In this document: piece after piece, positions 1 through 11,485 of the stretch
How positions within the stretch are numbered: position 1 is the stretch's first letter
Layout of the letters: each line of letters opens with the position of its first letter
Source: Rhizophagus irregularis
Taxonomy: Eukaryota; Glomeromycota; Glomeromycetes; Glomerales; Glomeraceae
Direction of reading: 5' to 3'
Length of the DNA stretch: 64,000 nucleotides
NCBI RefSeq assembly: GCF_026210795.1
Contig: NC_089437.1
Span: 4,402,001-4,466,000, forward strand
Made by a program: the position numbers and the translations under genes
Notes under the pieces: generated by a model
Told to the model about the DNA's origin: nothing
Database searches by the model: none
The model's input: the letters and a program-made list of their open reading frames with translations, nothing else

Positions 1-19
1 GTAATTCAGTTTGGCTTAG

Positions 20-754
20 AGATAGGAATTGATTCTAATTTTAAGAATCGATTATAGAATCAACTAATCATGATTAATCAAATCTCAAGATTTGATTTAA
101 AAATTTGATTTTTAGTTTCGATTAATCAATTCTAATCAATATTATATACATAAAAATCATGTGTCACAATTTGGATGATCATGGTTTTTCACTTACAGTA
201 ATCAAATTTTTTAATTCTTTTATCATTGTCACTGGTTAATAATTCTAGCTAGTAAATTTGACCTTGAAAATAATCAATCTGGGTCTTGAAATAACTAATA
301 ATTATGAATTTTCATTCAATTGGCCAAATTGGCCACTTTCTAAGTCAAATTGACCACTTTTAACCATTAGAAATAGTTTCACTTAAGCAAAAACCTTTGT
401 GCAATAACATTACACAAATTTGACTACATAGCTACTCATAAACGCATGTATTCCCTATTGATTAGTATAAGTTTTGTACACAAAAAAAGTCAAAAACTTT
501 TTTCTATGATAGGTTATATGAAGTTAATTCTGGCTGAGCTTTAATTAAAATTTTATTTAATCGTTAAAACACAAATTTTTTAAACTATTTTAGGCCAAAT
601 ATCAATAGAAATGATTGACTAGGATCATAAAAGATCATAAAAATGAAAAATTGGTTAGATATCAGATTCAATTTTTTCATGTGATTTTTGATTAATCAAT
701 TCAGAATCAATTTTCGATTAATTCAACTATTGCAGAATCAATTCCAATCCTTAG
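20..754. mobile_element. Inverted-repeat element, about 735 bp, relic
   Basis: The left end (ggaattgattct at about 25-36) and the reverse complement of the right end (ggattggaattgattct, about 734-750) match, and the similarity continues imperfectly inward for several tens of bases through gattaatcaa-type motifs. No transposase frame survives between the ends. A shorter relative lies at 2021-2215. The exact ends and any target-site duplication are unclear. I infer a degenerate non-autonomous DNA transposon. Confidence 0.5.
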
Positions 755-1157
755 TTTAGCTCTTAATGTAAAAAAAAAACAATAAAATATATCAGAAAAA
801 TACACAAGTAAAGAAACTAAAAGTTAGAAAAAATTATAAAGAGAAAATTTATTATTTTTACTAATGAGCTTAATAAATACATGCTATAAGCAAGTTGTAA
901 GACATTTACTTGGATTTTATATATAAAGTTGGTAAATAGTGTCTAACTATTTATTTCATAAAAAGATATTAAAAGTTCAACAGATCCAGATATATTGTTT
1001 GAAAAAGATCTGTCAATAAATATATTGTTTGATATTTTATAGAAAGGAGTGAATATGCTACTAATGTTTATGTTATTTGTTATTGCGTAAAACTTTTAAA
1101 ATAAACCAACTGGAGATAATGATAATTAAAATGTGATTAGTGTTTCTCATGAGTTAA

Positions 1158-1298
1158 GTTAAGTCAAGTTTTGAATCAATTTTTTATATGATAAAATTTG
1201 TCCTATACTAATTTTTATAATACTTTAACTATATTATTTAATATTTATGTTATACGAGTCTATGCAAGTCATTTTGAGTCACATATGCAGAATACTAA
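1158..1298. repeat. Dispersed repeat, copy 1 of 2
   Basis: About 140 bp closely similar to 10185-10330. The central part (tttttatatgat, then cactaatttttataatac or a close variant) is almost identical over some 60 bp. Both copies are flanked by short inverted motifs of the type aagtcaagtt and aagtcattttgagtc. Probably two copies of a small transposable element. Confidence 0.55.
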
Positions 1299-1400
1299 AT
1301 GTAATATCTTTATATCTGATATTTATATCATTTTCACTTGATTTTTATCTAGAGGAAGTATTAACAAGTTTTATTAATCAATTAATTAAAAAAAAGTTAC

Positions 1401-1596
1401 CTCAGTGTTGACATTTGGCCGCGACTAATAATTTTTTTGGCCGATTTGGCCGGCCAAAATGGCAAAATGGCTAATGGCCAATTCCGGCCAAATTTTGGCC
1501 AAATAACAAAATACTAATACTTTATTAAGGCTGTATTGGCATTTGGCTGCGGCCAAATGGCCAATTCTGGTTAAACGGCTAAGTGCCAACACTGAG
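1401..1596. mobile_element. MITE, 196 bp, with about 21-bp terminal inverted repeats and TTAC duplication
   Basis: The element begins ctcagtgttgacatttggcc and ends in the inverse of ctcagtgttggcacttagcc, so the inverted repeats differ at three positions in about 21. The tetranucleotide ttac flanks both ends (1397-1400 and 1597-1600). The interior is rich in ggcc/ggccaaat palindromes and is clearly less AT-rich than its surroundings. There is no coding capacity; a reading frame across it (1425-1643, minus) is incidental. Confidence 0.75.
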
Positions 1597-2020
1597 TTAC
1601 CTAATAAATTATCATTACTCTTGTATAAAAGTTCATTAACCAAATTTAGAAAAATAACATTCTTCTATTATCTTTTTTAACCATGCTTAGCAAATCTTTC
1701 ATTAACTAATTCTGGAACTGAAGAAAGAAAAGAAGTATGAATAATATAATTACAAGTCTTCAATTATTAATTAAAGCAAATATTTATATAAAAGGTTATT
1801 ATCACTAATATTCAATATTTCAAGTTCCTTCTACTTTTTTTTTTGACTACATTTAGCAAAAGTTTTAGTAATTAGTATTTAGATTTCAGTATTTAGAACT
1901 AAATAAAAAAATATAAATAAAATAATTATAATTTTATTAATTAAAGTAAAGATATTTAAAAGAAAATTATCAAAAAGTTTATTATTTAATCTTCTGTTTT
2001 TTTTTTAGTTATATTTAATG

Positions 2021-2215
2021 TAGGAATTAGAATCAAAAATCCAATCTGACTTTGAATCAGTTCCTAATTTCAGCAAAAATAATCAGCACTTGGTCAGCAT
2101 GAAAAATTACTTTGAAGTTAAGTTAACTTATATGTAAAAAATTGCTGAGAATTAATCCTTGAAAATCAATTTTACTATGTTTTGTCAATTTTCGATTAAT
2201 TGATTCCAATCCCTA
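2021..2215. mobile_element. Short inverted-repeat element related to 20-754
   Basis: The left end reads taggaattagaatc, and the right end reverse-complements to ctagggattggaatcaatta, close to the right end of the 735-bp element. About 195 bp long with no coding content. Probably a short non-autonomous derivative of the same family. Confidence 0.45.
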
Positions 2216-4720
2216 GTTTAATAGTAGCTTTAACTATAAGAAGAATGATTTGTAAAAAAAATAACAGTTTTAAAAACTAATTCCAAATTATATTTTATAA
2301 TAAAATATTATAATTTATATATATAAAAAAAAAACTTTATTAATTACTAATTCAATTTTTATTTTATTAAATTCAATTTATTTACTTTATTTTAATAATT
2401 CTTATTTAATAAATTATTATTTCAAATTTTCTAAATAAAGGATAAATAGTATTTTTATTTTAATAAATTTGACATTTAAGAAGTATGCCAGAAATCAGCT
2501 GATTTGAAAGAGGATGGGGGAATTAAGTTTCAAATTGGTCTCTATATATATCATGTAATATTTATATATCTAAAATAAATATAAGTAATTTAATTATTTA
2601 CAATTTCTTGGTTAATAATTCAATTTTTAAATAACTTTTTTCTATTCTAGTAATTTAATTTTAATGAATTTTTTAAATTTATAGCTCTCATTTAGTTCTA
2701 CAAATTTAGCTCTACATTGGAACTCAAGTTTGTTTTTCTAATACTTTATCAAGATATATCTTTTGATTAAGATTTATTGTAAATTGTATTTTATACTTCA
2801 TTTTACTATTAGTTAAATTAATGATATTGTTAAAAAAATTAAAATCCATAAAGATCTTTTCCAATGAATAATCTTTGAATTTAAATTTATTAAGAATTTG
2901 AATTAGAGTTTTTCAAAATAACACTTCATCTGGTTGTAATGATTTTATCTAAAAAATTGGGTAATAATAAGACTCTGCTTATTCCCAATAAAGGTTTTTG
3001 AAAAAAATTTCAAATTTACTAGTAATTTTACCTTACTCCAATTCTTAATATTATTGGTTAATTAATTTAAAGAGAAAAAAATCATAATAATGCAGTGTAA
3101 CATTTTCTTTTTTAGATATAATTTATCTATTTATAGTAGGATCATCAAAATTTTTTCTTAGTGATTTTATCTTAGAGTTACAGTGATTTTTATTATAAGT
3201 AAACGGGATCTTGTAATAATAAGTATACTTTTTATATATAAAATAATATATAAAATAGGAGGTATAATACTTCAAGCAAGTTGTTAAACAATTTTTTTTG
3301 AGAAAAATCTTCTCAGCTGAATCAGAAAGGATTTGAACATATCTTGCTCATTTATCTTTATGATTATTTGTTTTTTTGCCATAACTTTTTTTTTGTAATT
3401 AGATTCTAATATGCACTTTGATATCTTTGTCATTTCATTACTAAATTCCATAAAACTATTAGAAACATACTGATGAATTTTTGCTACTACTACTATATTA
3501 TTTTATAGTTGAGAAATCTGTAATATATATATATATCAAAATTGTTTAGTAAAGATAACATATTATAATTATGTTTCATAAAAAAACTGGATAATTTAAT
3601 ACATTCTATCTCAGTAAACTCAATAGCTTTTTCATTTTCTATTGATTTTAATTTTTACTTTATTTGATATTGAATTTTAAGCTGTTTGAAAAATCCTATT
3701 ATTTTTTGTAAAAATTTCTATTCCTACTATATGAAATATAAAAGAAATAACCGATAAATGATAATATATAAATAAAAATTAAACTTTTATTACTTTAAAG
3801 AGCATAAAGGATCATAATGAACAAATAGTCTAACACATAATAACGAACAGTTTCAGGTATTTCATAGGAGACTAGAGAGAAGAACAGATGAATAGTTGAT
3901 TATCCAGTTAATAAACAGTCCTTTAAATCAGTTTATATTTCCATTACTTCTTTAGATTTATAGTAACATAAATAATGAACAGTTACTTCATAATGCATAC
4001 AATTCTATCAACATATTATAGCTATTTATATATAATACATAATTTAAAATTTTTCGTAAAGATCTTTTACCTTTTGTCATGTATCTTTTTTAATTAAATT
4101 GTTATTAATAATTCTCTCAAGTCATTTTCTTTATGTGATTAAGAATCTTTACTTTGTTACCTTTAAGCTTCTCATACAAATCACATTAAAAAATAAAATC
4201 ATTGAAATCTTACAGCTATAGTAAAGTAATTTGTAAATAGTCATTCAAAGTATGCAGATTTTTGGCCATTTAATGTAAGTTTCAGTATCAAGTTATTTCT
4301 TCGCCTTCTCATATTTCTAATAAATTTCTAAAATTAATTTATTTCTATCACTAATATTACTAATAACTATAAGACTTTCATTTCATATTTTTTCTCTATC
4401 TAAAATAAATTTTCCCACTCATATCTATATGCAATTATTTAAACAATGAAAATTTATTTTAGGAGTTTAACCTTTTTGTTTAAGGCAATAAACTTACCAT
4501 AAAAATATTTCCTTTATTTTACTAAAAAAATCTCTTATAAAGCCTTTTCATTTATTTTCATAATTAACTGAATTAACTGGATGAGACAGATTTATATTTA
4601 TGATAATGAGATGTTTAAAACTGATGTGTAATAAGCCAAAGATTTAGGAATTTATATGATAATGGATTATAATTCTTTAAATAGAACATATATAGGATTT
4701 GCAAAATGATCACAATGTAA
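2216..4720. other. Intergenic AT-rich spacer
   Basis: I see no gene, RNA gene or clear repeat array here. The stretch is AT-rich with many stop codons in all frames. Confidence 0.6.
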
Positions 4721-4902
4721 GGGGATGGCCAGAAATGATGTCATTTCCTAAGAGAAGGAGTTAACCATGATGATTTCCATTTTTGGACACTTGTGGTTAA
4801 TATAATTCTAGCCAGAATTATGTTTTAATTTTAAATTTCCTAAAATGAATGATGACATAGGGATGGGGTAAAATTTAAATTACGTCATTTCTGGCCATCC
4901 CC
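4721..4902. mobile_element. MITE, 182 bp, with 26-bp inverted repeats, in the promoter of the acyltransferase gene
   Basis: The left end ggggatggccagaaatgatg and the reverse complement of the right end ggggatggccagaaatgacg match over 26 bp with two differences. Each side is flanked by TA-containing sequence (gtaa before, atta after), compatible with a TA target duplication as in mariner-like elements. It lies 117 bp upstream of the ATG at 5020. No coding content. Confidence 0.75.
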
Positions 4903-5019
4903 ATTAACGATGCTCAAAATGTGATTTTATGACAAAACGGGTATTTCAAATAAGTATATACATGTATACATGTAAATACTCGTTTCATTTTTTAAAAAAA
5001 AAAAAATTTTTTTTTAGAA

Positions 5020-6408
5020 ATGCATCCATTAACGAAGAAGGACTTAAATTTATTTTATATTTTAATAACAGTTCTTTCCGCGTATGTAATAAATTTCGCG
5101 ATAACAAATCCAACTATATTAACAAAAGAATTTCCACCAAAATTGCCAACAACAGTATTCGTATCACTTCAATTTATTACAAAATTACTTTTCATAATTT
5201 TTTCACTTGAACCTATTGCAACAAGGAAAAGATGTTATACTTTAATAATTTTACTATTATTACATTTAATAATTCCATTAAGTTATCGATTAAAGTATCA
5301 TCCAGCAGTTATGGATGTTATGATAATTTTCACAGGAATTTATTCATTTAAAATGAGTTTGTTTATAAAGTATAATAGAAAATATTTACCTGATACTAAA
5401 ATTAATCAACAAAAAGAATTTACTCCGTATATTTTAACACTTAATAGTTGGCGTCATGATTCCGATATAGAATCAAAGGCCGAGATAAAAAAGCCGACTA
5501 TAAAACAAGTTAATGAAAAAATCAAGTCACATGTTTTGATGTTAATGTTGAAGGTGACGATTTATGAATTAGTTATATATTTATTTGCTAATTATCCACA
5601 AAAAATTCCCGAAAGACCTTATCAAATTCGTATGATTGAATATTTTACGAAAGGGATTCCTATTTTTACTGCGGCTTCAATGTTTCATTATACTTGTTTT
5701 TTTATTTTTATTTACTTATTCCTATCACTACATTATGATCTTACCGTACTTTATAGTTTAATAGCTTTACGATGCATGACTACAAGTCAATCGAGTACCC
5801 CAGAAAAACATATTCTTGTCAAATCAGGTTTATTAACACCTATACAATTTTCTTTGTTAAAAAATTACTTCATTACTTATACATTTAACACGAAACATTG
5901 TTTTAATAATCCCTGGATATCAAAAAATCCGAGAGAAGTTTGGTCATCACGTTGGCAAACTATGTTAGCTGAAACATTTAGAGAACTTGGTTATCTCCCT
6001 TTAAGAAATCTATGTATTAGCTTAGGAATTACTTCAAGAAAGTTTTGCAATGCTATGGGGGTATTAGGAGCCTTTTTTATTAGTTCTCTTTTACATGAAT
6101 ATTATATTATAGGAATGTTTAATATGATTACCGGTGAACATTTGTTTTTTTTTATGTCGCATGGTTTAATAATGATTGTTTGGGAACTAGTTTTTACTTC
6201 TGAAAGAGAAGATAAGATGAAAAAACCAGAGAAAGAGGGTTATGATTTTAGAAAACACGCAGCTGTGTTTTTGAAATGGTTATTAATGTTAGCTATTTAT
6301 ATGTTGATTTTACCTGCTTTTACTGAACCCTTGATGAGAAGAATCGATCTTTGGATAATTCCTTCATTATTCACTGATGTTGGAAATATTTACAAGAATT
6401 TGGTTTAG
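5020..6408 (+). CDS. MBOAT-family O-acyltransferase, wax-synthase-like
   Basis: Single-exon gene of 462 residues. Long hydrophobic segments run through the protein (near residues 12-30, 48-90, 165-185, 210-240, 335-400 and 415-435), as expected for a polytopic ER enzyme. The conserved core is present: an N-P-W then P-R-E-V-W308-S-S-R-W312 block, which corresponds to the FW-x-RWH-type block of wax synthase/MBOAT_2 proteins, followed by S-S-L-L-H359-E-Y in a membrane segment, the usual active-site histidine. By family knowledge such enzymes move an acyl group from acyl-CoA to an alcohol, sterol or diacylglycerol. The substrate cannot be read from sequence, and the F-Y-x-D-W-W signature of DGAT1/ACAT is absent. 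The start follows an A14/T9 tract and there is no better upstream ATG. A MITE sits just upstream. The lack of introns contrasts with the genes at the right end of the window. Confidence 0.85.
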   Translation: MHPLTKKDLNLFYILITVLSAYVINFAITNPTILTKEFPPKLPTTVFVSLQFITKLLFIIFSLEPIATRKRCYTLIILLLLHLIIPLSYRLKYHPAVMDVMIIFTGIYSFKMSLFIKYNRKYLPDTKINQQKEFTPYILTLNSWRHDSDIESKAEIKKPTIKQVNEKIKSHVLMLMLKVTIYELVIYLFANYPQKIPERPYQIRMIEYFTKGIPIFTAASMFHYTCFFIFIYLFLSLHYDLTVLYSLIALRCMTTSQSSTPEKHILVKSGLLTPIQFSLLKNYFITYTFNTKHCFNNPWISKNPREVWSSRWQTMLAETFRELGYLPLRNLCISLGITSRKFCNAMGVLGAFFISSLLHEYYIIGMFNMITGEHLFFFMSHGLIMIVWELVFTSEREDKMKKPEKEGYDFRKHAAVFLKWLLMLAIYMLILPAFTEPLMRRIDLWIIPSLFTDVGNIYKNLV

Positions 6409-7500
6409 AAATTTCAATTATCTTTTATAATTTATCGGTTTATAATGAAACTTACTTTTTATTTTAATTACTTTTTCCATTTGTGAATCACTTTATAAAT
6501 TTCTTTTGTATAAACTTATTTTTTATCTAAATTTTTTCATGCTAGCGAGAAAAATCACGTGAACCAATAGAAGCTACTAATACGTATAGAATAAGACCTT
6601 ATGCAAAGTTCAAATCAAGTTATTGATGATGACATCATGTCCCATTGTCGGGTGGGTAAATCAACCTGGCACACAATATGATTATCAGTTTATCAGTCTA
6701 TTCACGATGTATTTTTAAAATCAAATTTACTCAAAAGTGAAGGAAGTTATTTTTTTCCATGTAAAAATCAAATACAATGAATCAACTAGATTGCTGTTGC
6801 ATTGTATTTTTTATTTCACTCCTTATAATAAATTACATTTAGCTTTTATTATCTGTTATTCTTTAATTACTCTTTAAAATATCAATTGGAAATTAATGGT
6901 AGTAATTATAAATTGATTATAACAAGGAATTAAAAGATTTACAGATTGAAATGGAAAGGCTAACCTAGGTAATTATAATCTGAAGAGTTTATACATTAGA
7001 GTTAAAAACTAAGTAAACAAAATCTTTTGCAAACAACAGGGATACTTTTTCAACTCTATGTAAACCCAAATTTAAAATTTCAAATTTTACACTTCTACAA
7101 TCTTCTTATATAAATCAAGTAAGTCAACCAAATATAAGATTTCAAGGAATTTAACTTCAAAGAAAAAAAATGTATTGATTATTTATTAATTAGAAAAAGG
7201 TATAAATAAGAAAAATAAAAGATTTACAAATTGAAATAAAAAGGCAATATATGAATGCAAAATATAATTTAACTTCATTAGTATTTTAAATCTATTTTTA
7301 AAATAAAATAACTACCATTCAATTTATTATTAAGATAAATCTAATGACAATATATGGATTAGGACTTGGTAAACTTAACAAGTAGATGTGTTCTTTCATG
7401 TCTTTATTTCCTTAAAACAGCTTACTATTCTATTATTTTTTACTTTCATTTTTTCTTAGCCAACTGACCCTTTCTTATATATTACATCAGGAAATTTTAT
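6409..7500. other. Intergenic spacer downstream of the acyltransferase
   Basis: No gene seen. A perfect tcacgtga octamer at 6555-6562 is followed directly by a ccaat box (aaccaatag), a promoter-like pair without a recognisable gene after it. Two short related segments containing taaaagatttaca lie near 6928-6970 and 7215-7250. Confidence 0.5.
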
Positions 7501-7504
7501 AGCA

Positions 7505-7735
7505 TGAAAAATTGCGTAAGTTTACAATTTTGTAAGTTTACGAAAGTTTATGGCATAATATTTTGAAAAATTTCAAAATATTACATAAGTTTACAATTTC
7601 GTAAGATTTATGTGATATTACAGTTAAAATATTACATAAGTTTTTAATATCATAAGATTTATGCAATATTACGGTCAAAATATTCTGCAAATTTATGAAA
7701 CTGTAAATCTGCGTAATATTATGGTTGAAATATTT
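7505..7735. repeat. Tandem array of 51-bp units, each an imperfect palindrome
   Basis: Unit starts at 7575, 7626 and 7677 (aaaatattacataagttt and variants), with a fourth at about 7727, give an exact 51-bp period; a more diverged copy precedes them from about 7505. Within each unit the left half (aatattacataagttt) is nearly the inverse of the right half (agatttatgtgatatt), so each unit could form a hairpin. Confidence 0.7.
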
Positions 7736-7980
7736 AGTACTTTATGAAAAAATATAATAAGATTTTACTTCAAATTTTTTAAATATATATATATGTATAC
7801 ATTTTCAAATATGAATTTTGTATTCGCTTATCAATGAAAAATAATTTGCCTATATTTGGCTTATAATAAAAAAAATTAAGCATTAAACTTCTTGTTGGGA
7901 CTTATATTAAATACTAGAATTTGTATACTCCTTCCATCTTTAATAACATCATATATTTTATTTCCTACTTTTACTTGCAT

Positions 7981-8178
7981 GTCTGAAATTTGTGCTAGTT
8001 AGTGTCGATCATGATGACAAATAATGGTGACAAATAAATTTTTGGCACAAAAAAAATTCTAAGTTCCTTAGATATTTAGTGTTTTTGAACTCGTGGCTGC
8101 ACGTGATCAGGTGATGCGTAAACATCACTCCTTCCTATTATAGAAGTGATCGACACTAACCTGACACAGATTTCAGAC
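7981..8178. mobile_element. MITE, 198 bp, with about 32-bp inverted repeats
   Basis: The left end gtctgaaatttgtgctagtt then agtgtcgatca matches the inverse of the right end gtctgaaatctgtgtcaggt then tagtgtcgatca, with few differences. No clear target-site duplication and no coding content. The interior holds a cacgtgatc motif at 8100-8108. Confidence 0.65.
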
Positions 8179-8580
8179 TAGCCTTTTACTTTTTACTGAA
8201 TAATTATATGCCAATTGTACTATATCATTGACAAATAACAATATTATCTCAGGTATGACAAGAATTATAACTCAAAAAGTTAGCATGCAATTATGTGCAA
8301 ATTAATAAAATTCAACAAGTATATAGTTTGATCATAAAAAAAAATAAATTTAATTTTACAGTATAAAAATGTCTTATCTAAAAATTCATAATTATTTAAG
8401 CAAAAAATGTATTGTTAAATAAAAGCAAAAGAAACTATTTCAATTGAAAATTGGACTGTACTTAAAAAATCTTGAACTATTAATAATAATAAATAAGGGA
8501 AAAAACAGGAAAAAGCAAAACAACTTCTAGATAGTTATAGAAAAGTAAGTAGAAATCTTTTTATATTGAATATAAATAGA

Positions 8581-8815
8581 GTAAGTGATGTGATAGGAAA
8601 TTTTCAGATTTCTTTGTTATTCAAATCTTTAGGTTAAATTACAAAACCAGTATTAAGATACAAATGATTTCTAGATTTGTTTAATATTTCAAGTCTTTAG
8701 ATTAAGTTAATACAGTTTATTTTTAGATTTAGCTGATATTTAAATGGAATGGAAAATTAGATTTAGTTTAGATTTATTAGTTAGAATATTACTAATTTCT
8801 TATAGATCTAATAAT
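8581..8815. repeat. Dispersed repeat, about 235 bp, copy 1 of 2
   Basis: Alignable by eye with 11238-11485 along its whole length. Shared landmarks are ttacaaaac, tttagctgatatttaaat, gatttattagt/aatca and atattactaatttt. The copies have diverged by many substitutions and small gaps. Type of element unknown. Confidence 0.55.
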
Positions 8816-10184
8816 AAAATGGCAAAAAATAAAAAAAAGAATGCTTTTATATATTCCATTTCTATCAGCTGATATTTGTAGATAAATGATTAATAAGGTA
8901 GTAAATAGTGAAATAATCAGAATAATTAAAATATAAATGGATTTATTATTGGATTATTTAAATCATTTAAATCAAAAATAGATTAGAAAAAAGTATAGAT
9001 ATATTTTATTAACTAATAAGAATCAGCAGAAATAACTAATATTTTAACTGTAATTTTATTTTATTATTATCTCTTATATTTAAATAATAAGATTAACAAC
9101 TTTTTTTAAAGTTCTTCAAAATAAAAATTAACAAATTCGATTAAGAAATAGCAGAGATCAAAAGTTATAAGCAATAAATAAAGCATTCTTAATAATAAAA
9201 AGGATAAGATATAGTTTTCATATTGAAGTAAATTCTTTAGTTATTATAATATTATTTCTGAATAATTAATTGGTAAGGTTCTTTTTTAGGCTAAATTTAA
9301 AGAATAAGAATTTATTTCTACATTTGAAAAAAAAATTTGGATTATTTTATATTAGTTGAGAATGAAAATTCTGATTATATACTAAAGTATTTTAATAGTT
9401 TTTTTGATTAAAATTTTTTTGTTAGGTTTACAACTTATATTTTATTTAATATAAATAATGCTAAAGATTAAAATTCTTTATTATTGTTATTATTATTACA
9501 AAAATATAAATATGGTATAAAAGTAATTTCTTTCAAATAAAAAATATAACAAACATAATTTATGAATATTGTAAGTAATTATTAATTGAAACTTATCTTT
9601 ATTAATTTTTATTTAATATAAATGAATGGAATGAAATTCACTATATGGGCGGACTTATAGCAAAAGGTGGGGCTCAGACAATCACGTGATTTCAAAAAAA
9701 ATCGAACTTTAATATTATTGGTTAATTTAATAAATTATAATTTATTCCATCATTTTTAAAGATTTTTAAAATCAATTTTTTGCAAACTAGGGTAAATTTT
9801 TGCAAGGAATTCATTAAAAGCATTAGTTTTTTTCTAAAGCATCTATATTATTTGTTAAATGCAATAAAAGTTGTAATTAGTTTTTTTTTAATTTTTCCAA
9901 AAACTTAATGATATTTCTAGTTTTAGGTTAAAATAATAAGTGAACTAAGATAGATTTTAAACAACATCCTTTCTAAATAATAATGAATTTTACAATTATA
10001 AAAAGTGTTATAATGTAAAGTTAAAAGTGAATTGAATATATATGCTGTTTAAATTATTTTAGGATATTATAATTATAATTTAAAATGCTATAATTCATTT
10101 AATTATATATATATAATTTACTATATAAAATGTCAAAATAATTTGGAATACCATAATTGAATTTGAAATTTTACTAGTGTTCCT
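8816..10184. other. Intergenic AT-rich spacer
   Basis: No gene seen. A ten-base palindrome atcacgtgat lies at 9681-9690 in a short less AT-rich patch (about 9648-9690), with an inverted ccaat (attggtt) some 30 bp further on. Confidence 0.5.
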
Positions 10185-10330
10185 TACAAGTCAAGTTGAA
10201 ACAAATTTCAAATCAATTTTTTATATGATATAATTTGTTCTACACTAATTTTTATAATACTTTATTAAACTATATTATTTATGTAATGCAAGTCTATGCA
10301 AGTCATTTCAAGTCGCATATACAGGACATT
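10185..10330. repeat. Dispersed repeat, copy 2 of 2 (see 1158-1298)
   Basis: Second copy of the repeat at 1158-1298, in the same orientation and about 9 kb away. The best-conserved part is the central tttttatatgat block followed by actaatttttataatac. Confidence 0.55.
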
Positions 10331-11237
10331 AGATTTTACTTATAATTATGACAGCCTAAAATAATTTGAATAACATATATAGAGTTAAACTTATAATGAG
10401 AAAATTATAAGTATTTACTTTTTATTAGAAACAAAGCTTTAATTAAAAGTCTTATAAATATAAAAATTCTAATAAATTATTACAAAAATAATATCTCAAA
10501 TCCTAATATGATACAAATATGTGATCTTTAATCATTGATTACTATCTCTAAAATGTAATAAAAATGGAAATTATTAGATATGTATATGCTTTTTATGATA
10601 TGTTATGATTATTGGATTTTAATTTACTACTTTTTAACAAAAAGGAATTATTAAGTGAAACTGTATCTAAAAGAAAAAGTCAGAAAAAAATATATATATG
10701 TTACAAGAAAGTGGTTGTAAAAAGATGAAATATAGAATAAACAGGATATTTCAAATATATGTTAATAATATAAAGTACGGATTATGGAACAGTTTAAATA
10801 GTTAAAAAATTTGAAAAAATCAAATTACTTTGTAAATTAGAAAAAGCTATATATGATATACTTATATATTTGAATAAAGAAATCTATTTTAAAGAACAAG
10901 AGTAAAAAAACTACAAGTTGTCAATATATTTCATTTGGATAAGCAAAATAAAATATTTTATAATTTTTACTATAAGTAAATTGAATTAATTTGTATTATA
11001 AGTCTCAAATTGTAAGTTTTATATTTGAGTAATTTCAAATGTTATATATTAATATTAAAAAAAGAAAAGCTTTTGAAATACCAACTATTATCAAAAAAAT
11101 AAGAGATTTTATTAGGATTTTAACTAATATATAGATGTTGAAGATATGTATTATTTTAATGTATTTTTTTATTAATAATATACAATATTTGTCTTTTTAT
11201 TACTTTTATATTAATAGTAAATAGTAAATGAAGATAA

Positions 11238-11485
11238 AGTAAATAGTATAGTAGAAAATTTCAAGTTTTTTTATTATTTAAGTTTTTAAATCAAATTACA
11301 AAACTAGTAAAATTCAAGTAATTTTTAGGTTTGTCTAATATTTTAAGTTTATTTTAAATCAAGCTAATGCTAGATTTATTTAAGCATAATTTATCTTTAA
11401 GTTTAGCTGATATTTAAATAGAATGAAAAATCAGATTTTATTTAGATTTATTAATCAAAATATTACTAATTTTTTATTCATATAT
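11238..11485. repeat. Dispersed repeat, copy 2 of 2 (see 8581-8815)
   Basis: Second copy of the repeat at 8581-8815, same orientation, with the same order of landmarks but more T-rich. Confidence 0.55.

Noticed and set aside
4929-5210. 93-residue frame overlapping the acyltransferase start
   Set aside because: It is in a different frame, contains a K/F run from the A/T tract, and overlaps a well-supported gene.
5020-6408. Assignment of the acyltransferase as DGAT1 or sterol acyltransferase
   Set aside because: The F-Y-x-D-W-W signature is missing; the W-S-S-R-W and L-L-H-E-Y blocks fit the wax-synthase-like MBOAT branch.
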